Below, piece by piece: positions 9,537-19,599 of a stretch of DNA of 64,000 bases. Under the pieces are notes generated by a model, which did no database searches, had not been told where the DNA came from, and saw only the letters and a list, made by a program, of their open reading frames with translations. Position numbers and translations under genes: made by a program. Source of the stretch: CAVPCZ01 sp963779225 (lineage in GTDB: Bacteria; Bacteroidota; Ignavibacteria; UBA10030; UBA6906); the NCBI GenBank assembly GCA_963779225.1, contig CAVZWW010000001.1:248001-312000 (forward strand), given 5' to 3'. Each line of letters opens with the position of its first letter. Position 1 is the stretch's first letter.

Positions 9537-10601
9537 ATGCACATGAAGAAACTCAACGACGAAAAACTCGCCAAGCTCAGGAAGGGCGGGGTGTGGGTGC
9601 CAAGCCCGTTGTCACTGGACAGGAACAAGAAACCTTCAGAGAAGTGGCAAAGGCTGCTTACGCTCTACTACATCAGGGCCGGCGCAAGGGCGGTAGTGCC
9701 GGGCGCACATACCGGCGAGTTCTCCGGCGGGGACCTCCAGATCTACCGGTACTGGTTGGGACTCATCAAAGAAATGGTGGCGCAGTACGGTGGAAAAGAG
9801 ATGTTCCTGATGTCCGCGATTAGCGGAAAGAACTACATGAAACAGGCTGAACTCGCAGCGAAGAGTGGATACGACATTGTCATCCTTGCGCCGACCGCTT
9901 TTACGAAGAAAAGCGATGGCGAAGTGGTGCAGATCTTCAACGACGTGGCAAGCGTGATACCGGTTTTCGGTTTCGAGCTGCAGAAGCTTGTCCCGGGAAG
10001 CAGGGAGTTCAATTACCGGCTCTGGGAAAGAATATTCACGGTAGCGTACGGCGCTAAATCCGCGCCTTTCAATACGTACCGCGCGCAAGTAATGCTGGAA
10101 GCGGCGGCGAACAGCAGGCGAAGGGATAAGCTTGTTCTGGTGACAGGCAACGACGACAGGATTGTCTCGGATCTCGGAGGAGTGTTTCCGTTTAAAGTTG
10201 GCTCAAAGATAGTGAATGTAGGGTATTCAGGTGGGTTGCTCGGGCATTTCGCGACGGATACGCATTCGGCAGTGAAGTGGTCGGGAGCCGTGCTCAAGGC
10301 GAAAGAGGGAAACGAGTGGGGGTTGGCAATGTCCGAAAAAGAGCTCGCCCACATGGTGAATATGTGTAACGGTGCCCTCTTTGATGCGAAGACCGACTTT
10401 GCAAATTCGGTGTGGGGGGTGAAATACAGGTTATACTCCCTGGGACTTCTCCCGGGGCCGTATTGTTTTCATGAGCACGGGAGGACGGGGCTGGCCGAAG
10501 AGATCGACAGGGCGTACAGCTTTGATCCAGTAATCAGTGACAGGGAATTCCTGTCGGAAAACCTGAAGAGCATGAAAAGAGAGGTGGGGATATGGCCGTG
10601 A
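9537..10601 (+). CDS. DapA-like (dihydrodipicolinate synthase/NAL family) aldolase or lyase
   Basis: 354 residues from ATG 9537 (a second in-frame ATG is at 9543). The frame is open further upstream, but that stretch overlaps the previous gene and is not homologous. The barrel shows the GAHTGEFSG phosphate/carboxylate loop near residue 60 and a likely Schiff-base lysine at Lys174 in VAYGAKSAPFN. It is longer than the usual 290-300 residues. Members cleave or form 2-keto-acid aldol adducts, including 2-keto-3-deoxy sugar acids, which would fit a uronate pathway. The next gene overlaps its end by 10 nt, so the two are translationally coupled. Confidence 0.82.
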   Translation: MHMKKLNDEKLAKLRKGGVWVPSPLSLDRNKKPSEKWQRLLTLYYIRAGARAVVPGAHTGEFSGGDLQIYRYWLGLIKEMVAQYGGKEMFLMSAISGKNYMKQAELAAKSGYDIVILAPTAFTKKSDGEVVQIFNDVASVIPVFGFELQKLVPGSREFNYRLWERIFTVAYGAKSAPFNTYRAQVMLEAAANSRRRDKLVLVTGNDDRIVSDLGGVFPFKVGSKIVNVGYSGGLLGHFATDTHSAVKWSGAVLKAKEGNEWGLAMSEKELAHMVNMCNGALFDAKTDFANSVWGVKYRLYSLGLLPGPYCFHEHGRTGLAEEIDRAYSFDPVISDREFLSENLKSMKREVGIWP

Positions 10602-11635
10602 AGATAACGGAAATCACCGATAGCAGGCAGCTCAGGGAGTTCATGAGCGCTCCCACCGTCGGGGTAATTGACTGCGTCGGGAAGGTGAGAGGGGACATCC
10701 TGATACTCGGCGGGAGTGGCAAGATGGGTCCGGAGCTGACCGAGATGATCGTGCGGGCGGATGCTATCGCAGGTATCAAGCGAACAATATCCGTTGCATC
10801 CACTTTCAGCAACCCCGGGGAGAGAACAGCCGAGTTGTTCGCGGAGATAGGGGTGAATGTGTTCAAGGGCGAGTTGACCGATACGGAATTCCTGGGGGGG
10901 CTCCCTGAGGCGGAAAACGTTTTCTACATGACCGGTTTCAAGTTCGGCTCCTCAAATGACTGGGCGAAGGCGGTCCATGTCAACGGCATCCTGCCATACC
11001 TGGTTGGGGAGAAGTACAGAAATTCCAGGATCGTGGTCTTCTCCTCTGCGAACCCGTACGCCCACACAACTCTCGAGTCCGGTGGTTCAAGAGAAGGCGA
11101 CGCGCTCGACCCGAAAGGCATCTATGGCTGGAGCATAGTCGCGCGGGAGAGCTCGTTCTCCATTACCGCGAGAAAACATCCGGCGCAGAGCTCCTGTTTC
11201 TACAGGCTGGGCTACGCCCAGCACCTCGCTTACGGGGTGCTCGTGGATCTGGCGAGGTACATCCTTGTGGGAAAGGAGATCTCCGTCTCCGTACCTTATG
11301 TGAACCTGGTTTCCCAGAGAGATGCCAACGACAGGGCAATACGGTGCCTCGAAATCTGCTCGAACCCGCCGTCGATTCTCAACGTGTCGGGACCTGTTTC
11401 AGCGGTCCGGGATGTTGCGGGGAAACTCGGGAAGATGCTTGGCAGAGAACCTGTGCTTGTCGGAGAGGAACCGGAGCTCTCCCAGCTGATAAACGATGAT
11501 CTATGCGTGAAAAGATTCGGGGACTACCATGATACCCTCGAAGATATGATGACCGCTGCGGTGAACTGGGTGAAGAACAGTGGGGGATACTGGGGAAAGC
11601 CGACGAAGTTCGGGGAAGTGAAGCGCGAATACTGA
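10592..11635 (+). CDS. NAD-dependent epimerase/dehydratase-like (extended SDR) protein
   Basis: 347 residues with a Rossmann fold. The nucleotide-binding glycine motif ILILGGSGKMGPE lies near residue 32 and the SDR serine strand RIVVFSSANPYAH near residue 147. At the expected catalytic YxxxK the sequence reads YGWSIVARE, so the Tyr is present but the Lys four residues later is replaced by Ile. The protein may use another residue, do different chemistry, or bind nucleotide without normal catalysis. Start ATG 10592 follows GAGAGGTGGGG and overlaps the DapA-like gene. Pairing of such a protein with a DapA-like enzyme suggests successive steps on one sugar acid. Confidence 0.83.
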   Translation: MAVKITEITDSRQLREFMSAPTVGVIDCVGKVRGDILILGGSGKMGPELTEMIVRADAIAGIKRTISVASTFSNPGERTAELFAEIGVNVFKGELTDTEFLGGLPEAENVFYMTGFKFGSSNDWAKAVHVNGILPYLVGEKYRNSRIVVFSSANPYAHTTLESGGSREGDALDPKGIYGWSIVARESSFSITARKHPAQSSCFYRLGYAQHLAYGVLVDLARYILVGKEISVSVPYVNLVSQRDANDRAIRCLEICSNPPSILNVSGPVSAVRDVAGKLGKMLGREPVLVGEEPELSQLINDDLCVKRFGDYHDTLEDMMTAAVNWVKNSGGYWGKPTKFGEVKREY

Positions 11636-11640
11636 ACCCC

Positions 11641-11662
11641 GCCCTCTGAGTCGCCTCAGGGC
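11641..11662. terminator. Stem-loop between convergent genes
   Basis: GCCCT pairs with AGGGC and an inner GAG pairs with CTC around a TCGC loop, in the 48-nt gap between two converging genes. A second imperfect stem (TCCCGG/CCGGGA, 11668-11692) follows and overlaps the end of the minus-strand gene. There is no clear T-tract, so this is a likely but unproven bidirectional terminator. Confidence 0.45.
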
Positions 11663-11683
11663 TTCGATCCCGGGTTAGCCGTC

Positions 11684-14600
11684 TCACCGGGAGGATCGGG
11701 CCGCGGTCCTCGGTCCGAAGATCAGCGCGCCGATCGTTCCCATGTCCCACCATGATTGATTCTGATTGTAGCCCGCCCAGATATGCTGATTCTTCCTGTA
11801 GTTCGTGCCGTCATTATCGTTAATGGCCACATCGAACCCTATCTTGATTCCGGGCGTCGGGGTGATGCCGTTCAGGCTGGAAAAGGGGTAGCGGGCGATG
11901 ATTGCATATCCATTCCCCGTACGATGGAAAAAGGTCTGACCTTCCGGCACGAGGTTTGGTTTTGGCAGGAGCGGTCCGCCGGCTCCGGCTCCCTGCCAGG
12001 CGTCGGCGGAAAAATCGGTTTCGCGATACTCTGCCAGTGAGAGATGGCGGAAGAGACCGGGGGTGGGGGGATCGTACCCCTGGTCGGCTCCGGTACGCGT
12101 ATCCAGAACGACTTCCATGCAGTCGGTATCCCACGGGTAGCTCATGCGCGGGAAGTCCCAGTGGGTAACCAGGCTGTCGTCCCGGACTTCGGCGCCGACG
12201 TAGAGATATCGATCATCGTACATGGCGGACACTGAAGCTGAGAGATCCTCCGAGCCATGCCACGGCTGATTACCGAAAAGCAACTTTCCGATCTGTGCTG
12301 CACGTTCGATACGCATCGGGTTGGAGCGGTTCCAGCCCTTCCAGGAGCCGTCGAGTGCAGGTGGCGATGAAGCAAAATGCGCCGTGCCGACATAGAAATC
12401 GTGGTTCACCTCCTGGTGAAAGTTGCCCCACGTCATTCGCAGGCGGACGGGAAAACTCTGGCTGCCCTGCATCGACCCGCCATGGTGAACACCTACGCTG
12501 GTGGTCTTCGTTTCGAGCGGACGAAGGACCACGCGATCGTGGATCCTTCTGACCGGATTCCAGAGAGGATCAAGCGAGAGCTCTACAGCAACGGTCAAGC
12601 GCTCCGATGTCCGGTTGGTGAACTCCATTTCCAGTTGTTCCGGCTTTGCGTTCGGCATCTTCAGGCGAGCCCGTACCGGTGCCTCGACGACGAAGGAGGC
12701 CCGGAGAGTGTCGCCGCCGAAGACGAGCAGGGCGGGGTACGTGACCGGTGCGGCATCGTTGGGAACATCGATGGTGAGAGAAAACATCTCCATACCACCG
12801 GAAGGAATGGTCTTCGTTTCTGATGAACGACGATCGATCCAGGCTGCATTCTCCGTGAATGTCGAGGGGTATGTCGTACGTTCCACCGGCCCCTTGTTTG
12901 TCGCCACCAGGTTGACAATCCCGCCCCACCAGGAAAGCTGGCTGTGCATGCGTTGTTGCCAATCGTCCGCGAGAAGAATCGTCACCCTTCCTGTCACGCT
13001 TGTTCCGGTCGGGTTAGAGACGGTCACACGGACAGGATTGCGCCGTCCCAGGAAGAGCACAGTATCGCGCGGAGAAGAATATGTCATGGTGGGGTACTGG
13101 TGCTGGGAGACGATGATGTCATTTCCCGCCCGGGTGAACGTGGATTTTGCACCGTTCACGAAAACCTGTGATGCCCGCGGCGCGCGAATCCGCACACGAT
13201 CAAACTGTTGCGGGATGACGAGATCGACCACTGAATCCTTCCACGAGCACTGCAGCGATGCCAGCCGAATTCGGGAGGACAGGAGGATATCCGCCCCGTT
13301 GCGCACTTCCTGTGTGTTGAACCCCGCGAAGAACGTCGGGATTCCTTCCACTTTTCTCACCACCCAGTATTGCGAACGGCCGATATCGGTGTAGATATCA
13401 TCGGTCGTGCCCCCGCGAGTGACCCGATATGCCCCCGGAGTCCCGGTTTTCAGGAACATTGTTGCCGCCGGGAGCGCTTGAGAGGCCTGAAGAAGGCACG
13501 CGAATCTGGTTGCCTCTGTAACCCTGCGGGCAAGAATCATCGGTAGCGGAACCTGCTCGGTCACCATTTGCTTGTAGAATCCCCCGATGGGAGGCGTCAT
13601 TGCCCGGAAGACCTGTGTTCCCCTTTCACCCAGCGCGTGCACGGAGAGATGGCTTCCCTTGTCGGTGAATACCCCGGACCACGCACTATCGGTCTCCCCC
13701 GCGTAGATCTCCGTGAGCTGATCGTAGCCGGGTATACCCGGTCTGTTGCCGAAGAGATCGATCGGCTGCCGCTCGACGGTCAACGCGGAAAGGGAGAGTG
13801 TTCCGAACGAATGCAGCGGATAATCGTAGGTGTGTGTGTCGGGGGCTTTTGCATCGAACAGATCGACGACATAATCACCAACCTGCAGGAGTGTGCGAGT
13901 GAGCTCGACTCCGGGATAGGCCGAGGTCGAGCCACCCGACGCGACCTGTAGAAAAGGCAGCGCACCGAAGAAATTGCCATAACCGTTTGTCCAGGTCTGG
14001 CTCGTCTGGTCGACCACGAGGGTATTGTGTGCAATCGTTTGCCGGTACCACAACTGGAGGTTCGGGTTCTGGTACGACTCGTTCAGGGGATCCACGATCC
14101 AGTTGCGCCCGCCCGCATAGTACCCCATCTGAAGCCGATCCGGGTGACCGTGCTCTCCACCCATGATCCCGTAGTCGAGATACAGGTAGGTTTCGGGGTC
14201 AACGTTACGCAGGATTGCAAACCCGTTCCCTTCCAGATTGACGCTGGAGTTCGGAGCGAATTCCGCCGGGGTTCCGGGGAGATCCGGCACGAGGGCAAAG
14301 GGGGTTACGGGTTCCGCTTCCCTTCCGAGCGCGGAGGTTTCGCCCACCACCTGCAGACCTCGTTGCACATGAGTGGCGTTGAGCAGCGCCAGGTATTTAG
14401 GGTCACGATAGACCGCATACCCCACCTCGTAGTACGGGGCATACTCCAGGATACTCCCGCCTCCGCTGTCCTTGCTCCGGGGGAATTCGAAATTTGGCAG
14501 TATCACCTGGAACGGTGCATCGAACATTTTCTTCATGCTCCTTCCCGCAATCTCCATGCGGTAGAGGTCATAGCCGTTGTGGCGGGCCATCTCGGCGAGG

Positions 14601-15493
14601 TGAATCATTCCCCTGAGGGCAACGAAGTGATACCCTGACCATTCGGCCCAGAACCCGCTCTCGGGGAGGGCTGATCCGAGCTGCCATTGGAAGCCATATG
14701 TGCCGTTGAGGGCGAACTCGATCAGTTCCCGGTCCCCGTAGAGGAATCCCACTGCCGCCGAAACGTTGTTGTACCAGAGCTGACGGTTCGATGCGGTTTC
14801 GGGAAACTTCTGTGTGATGTGTGCGAGAGGGTAAAAGAGGCTGTCCTTCAGTGTGATGCGGTCTTGAGGGGTAAAGCCATCGTACGTGTAGAGAAGGTCA
14901 TATCCGTAGGCCATATCGACACCCCAGAACGATTCGGAGAGCGTTCCGAAAAAGACGTGCGCCGGGCCGAGTATGGTGTTGTCCGTGGGATAGGCGAGAT
15001 AGAGCCGCGCGAAGCCCATAAGAATATCTTTCCCGGCTGAGGCATATTTCTCTTCTCCGTAGGTGGCATAGAGGAGTCCCATCCAGACGAGGTGATTGGC
15101 AAGGACGCGGTTGTACCATCCGGCCCAGGCCATATCGTACTTTCCCCCGCTGTATATCTCCGTGGTATCCTTCGGGCACCGGTGTTCGAACGGCCGGAAC
15201 TCCTCATACTTGAGTTCAACCCCGTGCCTGGGACAGGTGTACATCTGGTACTGGTATGTTTGTTTGATCGGGGAGACATAGACCGGGCCATGGGCCAGGA
15301 ACCTGTCAATCTGGGTCTTATGCTGCTCAAAAAGCTGTCGATACCAGGGATAGTGTCTGATCCAGTTTTTAGAAGAATCGATGTCCGTCTGATCTGCCAT
15401 CAAGCGGGGGTGGGTCAAATCACCTGCCATGGCATTCAGCAGGAACAGTGACGTCAGGAAAAGGAAGGTGAGCAATCGAGTCCGGGTGAGCAT
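11684..15493 (-). CDS. Exported heparinase II/III-like polysaccharide lyase with CBM9-like C-terminus
   Basis: 1269 residues from ATG 15493; the open frame extends 34 codons further, but this start gives a clean signal peptide (LTRTRLLTFLFLTSLFLLNA). Residues about 35-400 look like the alpha/alpha toroid of alginate-lyase/heparinase enzymes. The heparinase II/III-like sandwich follows, with GGEHGHPDRLQMGYYAGG near residue 450 and IAHNTLVVDQ. The middle and C-terminal parts are beta-rich. The last 180 or so residues (DDRYLYVGAEVRDDSL; DVAINDND) resemble carbohydrate-binding family 9. No T9SS sorting domain is seen, so it is probably periplasmic or surface-attached by another route. It is divergent from the TonB-dependent receptor, with which it may share a regulatory region. 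Confidence 0.85.
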   Translation of the reverse strand: MLTRTRLLTFLFLTSLFLLNAMAGDLTHPRLMADQTDIDSSKNWIRHYPWYRQLFEQHKTQIDRFLAHGPVYVSPIKQTYQYQMYTCPRHGVELKYEEFRPFEHRCPKDTTEIYSGGKYDMAWAGWYNRVLANHLVWMGLLYATYGEEKYASAGKDILMGFARLYLAYPTDNTILGPAHVFFGTLSESFWGVDMAYGYDLLYTYDGFTPQDRITLKDSLFYPLAHITQKFPETASNRQLWYNNVSAAVGFLYGDRELIEFALNGTYGFQWQLGSALPESGFWAEWSGYHFVALRGMIHLAEMARHNGYDLYRMEIAGRSMKKMFDAPFQVILPNFEFPRSKDSGGGSILEYAPYYEVGYAVYRDPKYLALLNATHVQRGLQVVGETSALGREAEPVTPFALVPDLPGTPAEFAPNSSVNLEGNGFAILRNVDPETYLYLDYGIMGGEHGHPDRLQMGYYAGGRNWIVDPLNESYQNPNLQLWYRQTIAHNTLVVDQTSQTWTNGYGNFFGALPFLQVASGGSTSAYPGVELTRTLLQVGDYVVDLFDAKAPDTHTYDYPLHSFGTLSLSALTVERQPIDLFGNRPGIPGYDQLTEIYAGETDSAWSGVFTDKGSHLSVHALGERGTQVFRAMTPPIGGFYKQMVTEQVPLPMILARRVTEATRFACLLQASQALPAATMFLKTGTPGAYRVTRGGTTDDIYTDIGRSQYWVVRKVEGIPTFFAGFNTQEVRNGADILLSSRIRLASLQCSWKDSVVDLVIPQQFDRVRIRAPRASQVFVNGAKSTFTRAGNDIIVSQHQYPTMTYSSPRDTVLFLGRRNPVRVTVSNPTGTSVTGRVTILLADDWQQRMHSQLSWWGGIVNLVATNKGPVERTTYPSTFTENAAWIDRRSSETKTIPSGGMEMFSLTIDVPNDAAPVTYPALLVFGGDTLRASFVVEAPVRARLKMPNAKPEQLEMEFTNRTSERLTVAVELSLDPLWNPVRRIHDRVVLRPLETKTTSVGVHHGGSMQGSQSFPVRLRMTWGNFHQEVNHDFYVGTAHFASSPPALDGSWKGWNRSNPMRIERAAQIGKLLFGNQPWHGSEDLSASVSAMYDDRYLYVGAEVRDDSLVTHWDFPRMSYPWDTDCMEVVLDTRTGADQGYDPPTPGLFRHLSLAEYRETDFSADAWQGAGAGGPLLPKPNLVPEGQTFFHRTGNGYAIIARYPFSSLNGITPTPGIKIGFDVAINDNDGTNYRKNQHIWAGYNQNQSWWDMGTIGALIFGPRTAARSSR

Positions 15494-15992
15494 GCTGTTA
15501 TCTCGTGCTGTTTTGGTTGGGAGATCCAATGTAGGGGTGTTAGGCGCGAAAAACAAACGCGAGCAGAACCCCACCAAACCCCCGAAATCAATCATTTACC
15601 CCCTCCCCGGCAACCTCTGATGAGCATGTTACACGGGCGACAATTGTTGTTACAGGAGCGATGGCGCAACGCCCAATTTTGATGTATATTGCGCTCCAGT
15701 GGTACTCCGGGGGGAGGCCGCACGGCGGTAGGTATCCCTGTAGTCCACTTTTCTGTTCGCCTGGACTATTTTCTGGCAGGGAGCAGGTGCTTACACGACG
15801 CATTGAAACGTCTGCCCTCAGAGCATGGCAATGGTTGCTGCGGGCGTGCGAGATCTTGCCTGGATCTCCTCAATACAGCAATCCCCTGGATTGTTTTTTT
15901 CCGCGCCTTCTCCCGCCACTATCGCCTCGACCCCTCAAGCCTGGACTCCTGCTTAAGCATGCTCTCTCTGTGGCACATGTGCAGGAACCGTC
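15494..15992. other. Divergent intergenic region between lyase and TonB receptor
   Basis: About 500 nt separate the two divergent starts. Open frames here have no recognisable content. The region should hold both promoters, but no operator, riboswitch or strong promoter motif could be named with confidence. Confidence 0.5.
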
Positions 15993-18953
15993 ATGACTCG
16001 TTCCGGACGGACTATCTTATCTTTCACATGCTGCATTCTTTTCCTGCTCCCATCGACGGCACGGGCCGGGAATGGCAAGATCAACGGATGGGTCAGGGCT
16101 GCTGCCTCGGGTCTTCCACTTCAGGCTTCCGTGGAGGTCCTCGGAACGGGCATTGGAGCGGCGACAGACAGTGCGGGGCGGTTTGTCCTGATGAATGTCC
16201 CTCCGGGAACGCACACTCTGAAATCCACCGCCGTAGGGTGGACACCGACAACGTACGAAGGTGTGGTGCTGTACGAGAACCAGATCCTGACTCTCAGCTT
16301 CCCCCTGACGCCTCAGGAAATAGTCCTGACGGAGACAATCATCGAATCCCCGCGGCCCGCGATCGACCCGAGCAAGATGTCGGCCTGGACACGATTTGAG
16401 ACCGGCGACTTCACGGAGTTGCCCGTGCACACGGCCGCTCAGGTGGTAAGTCTTTCCGCGGCATCATTCGGTGAATCTGTGCGCGGCGGGAGAGCACATC
16501 AGACATCAACCATCGTCGATGGAATAGACATCACGGACAGGTACGAAGTCTGGTACGGCGAGGTGACCGGAGGGTACGGTGGTGTGCTCGGAAGGTCCTT
16601 TCTCTTTCCAGTTTCAACAACGAATCCGAGATCACCCGGTGCGGCTCTTCTCGAACCCCCACTTTCTTCGATCGACCAGGGAGGGCTTTTTGCCGGAGCC
16701 TCGGGGGTGGAGTACGCGGGAGTTTCAGGAGCTGTCTCGTACACGCTGAGGGCGGGCCGGGGTCGCTGGAGCGGATCGGCGTATGCCCGCATCAGTCAGC
16801 TGGGAGGACTGACCCACCTGGGCCCCGACATCTACAACGATCAAGCCGTCTACGCCGCCGAGAAAGCAAAACGTGCAACCAGCACTCTGCCTATCCCGCA
16901 GTGGGAGTCGACAGTGTTCACCTGGACGCCGGGAAAATACAGTTATGGGGACGACCCGGACATCGAGGGAGGGGTCGGCATTGGCGGCCCCCTCTGGGAT
17001 GATGCCGGACTCTACCTTACCGCGGGTCTCTACGACACGCATGGACGGTTGCCCGGCGTCAGATTCCGGCAGTTCGATGGGACATTGAAGTTCAGTCTTT
17101 CCCCCGGTAACTCCACTCGGCTAGGCATAACCGCACTTCTGGAAGACCGTGGCCGGCTTCTCGGTTGGAAGAACAGACCATACATCGATCAGTACCGCTA
17201 CTATCTCGAGGGGATACCCTCTACTGACGGCGTCTCAGCGGTCGGAGGAGTACGATTCACCCATATGCTCGGCCCCCGATCATTCTACGAGATTCAGCTC
17301 AGCGCGAACTACCGGAGCGCCCGGACGGGTTATTGTGACGACAACAACGACGGCCTGATCTCCCTGGACGAGGACGGGGAGTTCCTGACGTGGGGGGACA
17401 CTGCCCAGGTGAATAGATATCAGGCGACTGGCTCCCTCGCCCTGCAACCCGAAAAGTTCTTCGCCGCTAAAGACAAAGGAGTGCTGATCACCCCGGTCGC
17501 ATCCAAGGCTTCGTTTGTGGTGGCCGGACCTCCCATCCGCTATAAGGACATCTCCACACTGACCTACAGTGCCCAGGTTCTCTTCTCGAGCACCGCAGGT
17601 CCCCACCACACGCTGACTTCGGGACTTCGCGCGACACTCCACGACATCTCGGTTCTCTCGCGCGAGGGAGCAGAGGGAATTCCGAAAACCAGGAATTACG
17701 TCGAGGAGAGCTGGACGCGTCGGCCGAGGGAGTTCAACGCCTACATTCAGGATCAGATGGAGTATTCCGGCCTCTTTGTCAATGCGGGTCTACGGGTAGA
17801 TGTCTTTGACCTGAAGAGCAGCGACTATCTCAACTGGTTCCGGCCATTTCAACTCCAGACTTCCCCGTCAGGGATTGAGGGTTTCTCACAGATCCGTGGT
17901 CCCGAAATTCCGGCCAGGGCGTATTTCTCTCCCCGGCTGGCAGTCTCGCATCCGGTGAGCGAGAGGACAGCCGTCCACTTCTCCATGTCCATGGCGCAGG
18001 ATCTCCTGCCGTACAGTGAACTCTTCCGCCAGTACCGGTTAGACGGTTCACTCGGGCGGCTTGTCCGCATCAGCCAGGAGTCCCAGCGTTCCACTTCCTA
18101 TGATTTCGGACTGCAGTGGTCCCCCATTGACGAAATGGCCATCGATGTCAACGCATATCAGAAGGACTATGAGAACTACTTTGCCATCGACTGGGGAACT
18201 TCTCCCTCAGTGTGGATTGATTATCCCGGAAGCCCGATTAAGTGTGACGTGATGACGTCGCATGGCAGCGTATTGTCCCGGGGATTGGAACTCACTCTTC
18301 AAATTCGCCGCACGGCGCTGGTCTCGTTCCTCAATTTTATTGGCCGCGCGAGTTACTCTTACAGCTACGCAATCGCCGGGCTCGAAAGCGGTCTGAACCG
18401 CACCGAGTTTTCCGCCCTGGCAGGTGACAGCGCGCTCTACGGTGGAACTCTGCCGTTTGATGAGTTTGACAAGTGGAATAAGACGTTTGTGCATATCTGC
18501 GGGGGAAGTTCCGCGTCGCTCCGGGGGTATGACAGGCGGCACAAAATCACCTGCAATGGGATTTTCTCACTCCCTGCCGATTTCTCCCTTTCTGTCACGG
18601 GCCGGTTCGCCAGCGGCTTCTACTACCCCTTGCAGGGTCCGGAACCCTATGTCACCGAATGGGGAGAGGGGCCCTGGAACAAACAGATAGACTTCCGGCT
18701 GGAAAAAGGTTTCTCTCTCGGAGGAAGTTTGCGGTTCTCGCTCTATGTCGATCTGATCAATGCATTCAACTGGGTCAACATCGTCGCCTTTACCGGTGAT
18801 TGGGACGTCCTCGGGGCCGGGACGATTGCCTGGATGAAGAACGGGGACCCCACGGGAGGTCCGCTGTGGAACCGGCCGGTGACCAGCTGGGAAGGCACCC
18901 TGCTATATGGAGTTCCCCGGGAAGCGTATTTCGGGGCGCAGGTCGATTTTTGA
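15993..18953 (+). CDS. TonB-dependent receptor with N-terminal carboxypeptidase-like regulatory domain
   Basis: 986 residues. A signal peptide (ILSFTCCILFLLPSTARA) is followed by a carboxypeptidase-regulatory-like domain at about 28-115 (INGWVRAAASGLPLQASVEV; PPGTHTL). A plug domain (TSTIVDGIDITDRYEVWYGE) and a long beta-barrel rich in aromatic strands come next, ending in the outer-membrane-typical terminal Phe (EAYFGAQVDF). Such receptors import oligosaccharides, siderophores or peptides across the outer membrane. No SusD partner is adjacent, so it is not a classical SusCD pair. Being divergent from the large lyase points to uptake of its products (inference). Confidence 0.88.
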   Translation: MTRSGRTILSFTCCILFLLPSTARAGNGKINGWVRAAASGLPLQASVEVLGTGIGAATDSAGRFVLMNVPPGTHTLKSTAVGWTPTTYEGVVLYENQILTLSFPLTPQEIVLTETIIESPRPAIDPSKMSAWTRFETGDFTELPVHTAAQVVSLSAASFGESVRGGRAHQTSTIVDGIDITDRYEVWYGEVTGGYGGVLGRSFLFPVSTTNPRSPGAALLEPPLSSIDQGGLFAGASGVEYAGVSGAVSYTLRAGRGRWSGSAYARISQLGGLTHLGPDIYNDQAVYAAEKAKRATSTLPIPQWESTVFTWTPGKYSYGDDPDIEGGVGIGGPLWDDAGLYLTAGLYDTHGRLPGVRFRQFDGTLKFSLSPGNSTRLGITALLEDRGRLLGWKNRPYIDQYRYYLEGIPSTDGVSAVGGVRFTHMLGPRSFYEIQLSANYRSARTGYCDDNNDGLISLDEDGEFLTWGDTAQVNRYQATGSLALQPEKFFAAKDKGVLITPVASKASFVVAGPPIRYKDISTLTYSAQVLFSSTAGPHHTLTSGLRATLHDISVLSREGAEGIPKTRNYVEESWTRRPREFNAYIQDQMEYSGLFVNAGLRVDVFDLKSSDYLNWFRPFQLQTSPSGIEGFSQIRGPEIPARAYFSPRLAVSHPVSERTAVHFSMSMAQDLLPYSELFRQYRLDGSLGRLVRISQESQRSTSYDFGLQWSPIDEMAIDVNAYQKDYENYFAIDWGTSPSVWIDYPGSPIKCDVMTSHGSVLSRGLELTLQIRRTALVSFLNFIGRASYSYSYAIAGLESGLNRTEFSALAGDSALYGGTLPFDEFDKWNKTFVHICGGSSASLRGYDRRHKITCNGIFSLPADFSLSVTGRFASGFYYPLQGPEPYVTEWGEGPWNKQIDFRLEKGFSLGGSLRFSLYVDLINAFNWVNIVAFTGDWDVLGAGTIAWMKNGDPTGGPLWNRPVTSWEGTLLYGVPREAYFGAQVDF

Positions 18954-19130
18954 ACGGGAGTCGATCAGATGCGATCCAAACCCCGCTTTCCAAAATTCCT
19001 CACTCGTCCGGGCTGTGTCCGGCGTGCGTCTGGTCCTGGTCGTCACGGTGACGCCGGACAACTTCTCGTTTCTTCTCGCTCCACCTCGGGACCCGTTCAT
19101 AGAAGTGTATCTCGCCTGGAGGAATCCATC

Positions 19131-19555
19131 ATGAGAATCTGCTACTCCGCCGTTTATCTCTTGTTTCTGGCTGGGTTTCTGCAGGCACAGACAAAGTCAT
19201 TCAACGAACCTTTCCTCCTCGCCTCGCCCAGGATCGTCACCCGAATAGAAAAATTCGAACCGTTCAGTTCTCCAGCGATGTCTGGATGGGTAACCCGGAT
19301 TGCGGCAGACCGCAAAGGATTTGTTTGGTGCGCGACAGGTGGGGGGGTGGCCCGTTTTGATGGCTACGATCTGAAGATCTATCCTGAGAACCTCGCTGAC
19401 ACGGCGGGAGTGGTCAGAGCGCAGATGCAGGCGATTGCCATTGATGGAGATATTTTCGTCTGGGGGGCAACCAGCGATGGAGGCCTGAAGAGACTCGATC
19501 CCGTAACTGACCTGATGTTACCAAAAAGGAACCTCCCGAGTATGTACATTACACG
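19131..19555 (+). pseudogene. Truncated sensor/propeller gene (two-component regulator propeller repeats)
   Basis: From ATG 19131 there is a signal peptide (YSAVYLLFLAGFLQAQ), then a first propeller blade of the type found in hybrid two-component sensors (GWVTRIAADRKGFVWCATGG, then VARFDGYD), and a partial second blade ending near LDPVTDLMLPKRN. The coding similarity then stops and an IS110-type element begins. The frame closes at 19628 inside the element. Only about 140 of the 1000 or more residues typical of such sensors remain, so the gene is dead here unless the rest lies elsewhere. The exact break point is uncertain by a few tens of bases. Confidence 0.7.
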
Positions 19556-19599
19556 ACATGGCAGGAAGGATCGTGTAACCACAATCGCAGGAGGTTCGC

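Noticed and set aside
12501..13394. 297-codon plus-strand frame inside the large lyase
   Set aside because: It is a shadow of the minus-strand lyase; composition is Arg/Ser/Thr-rich with no domain.
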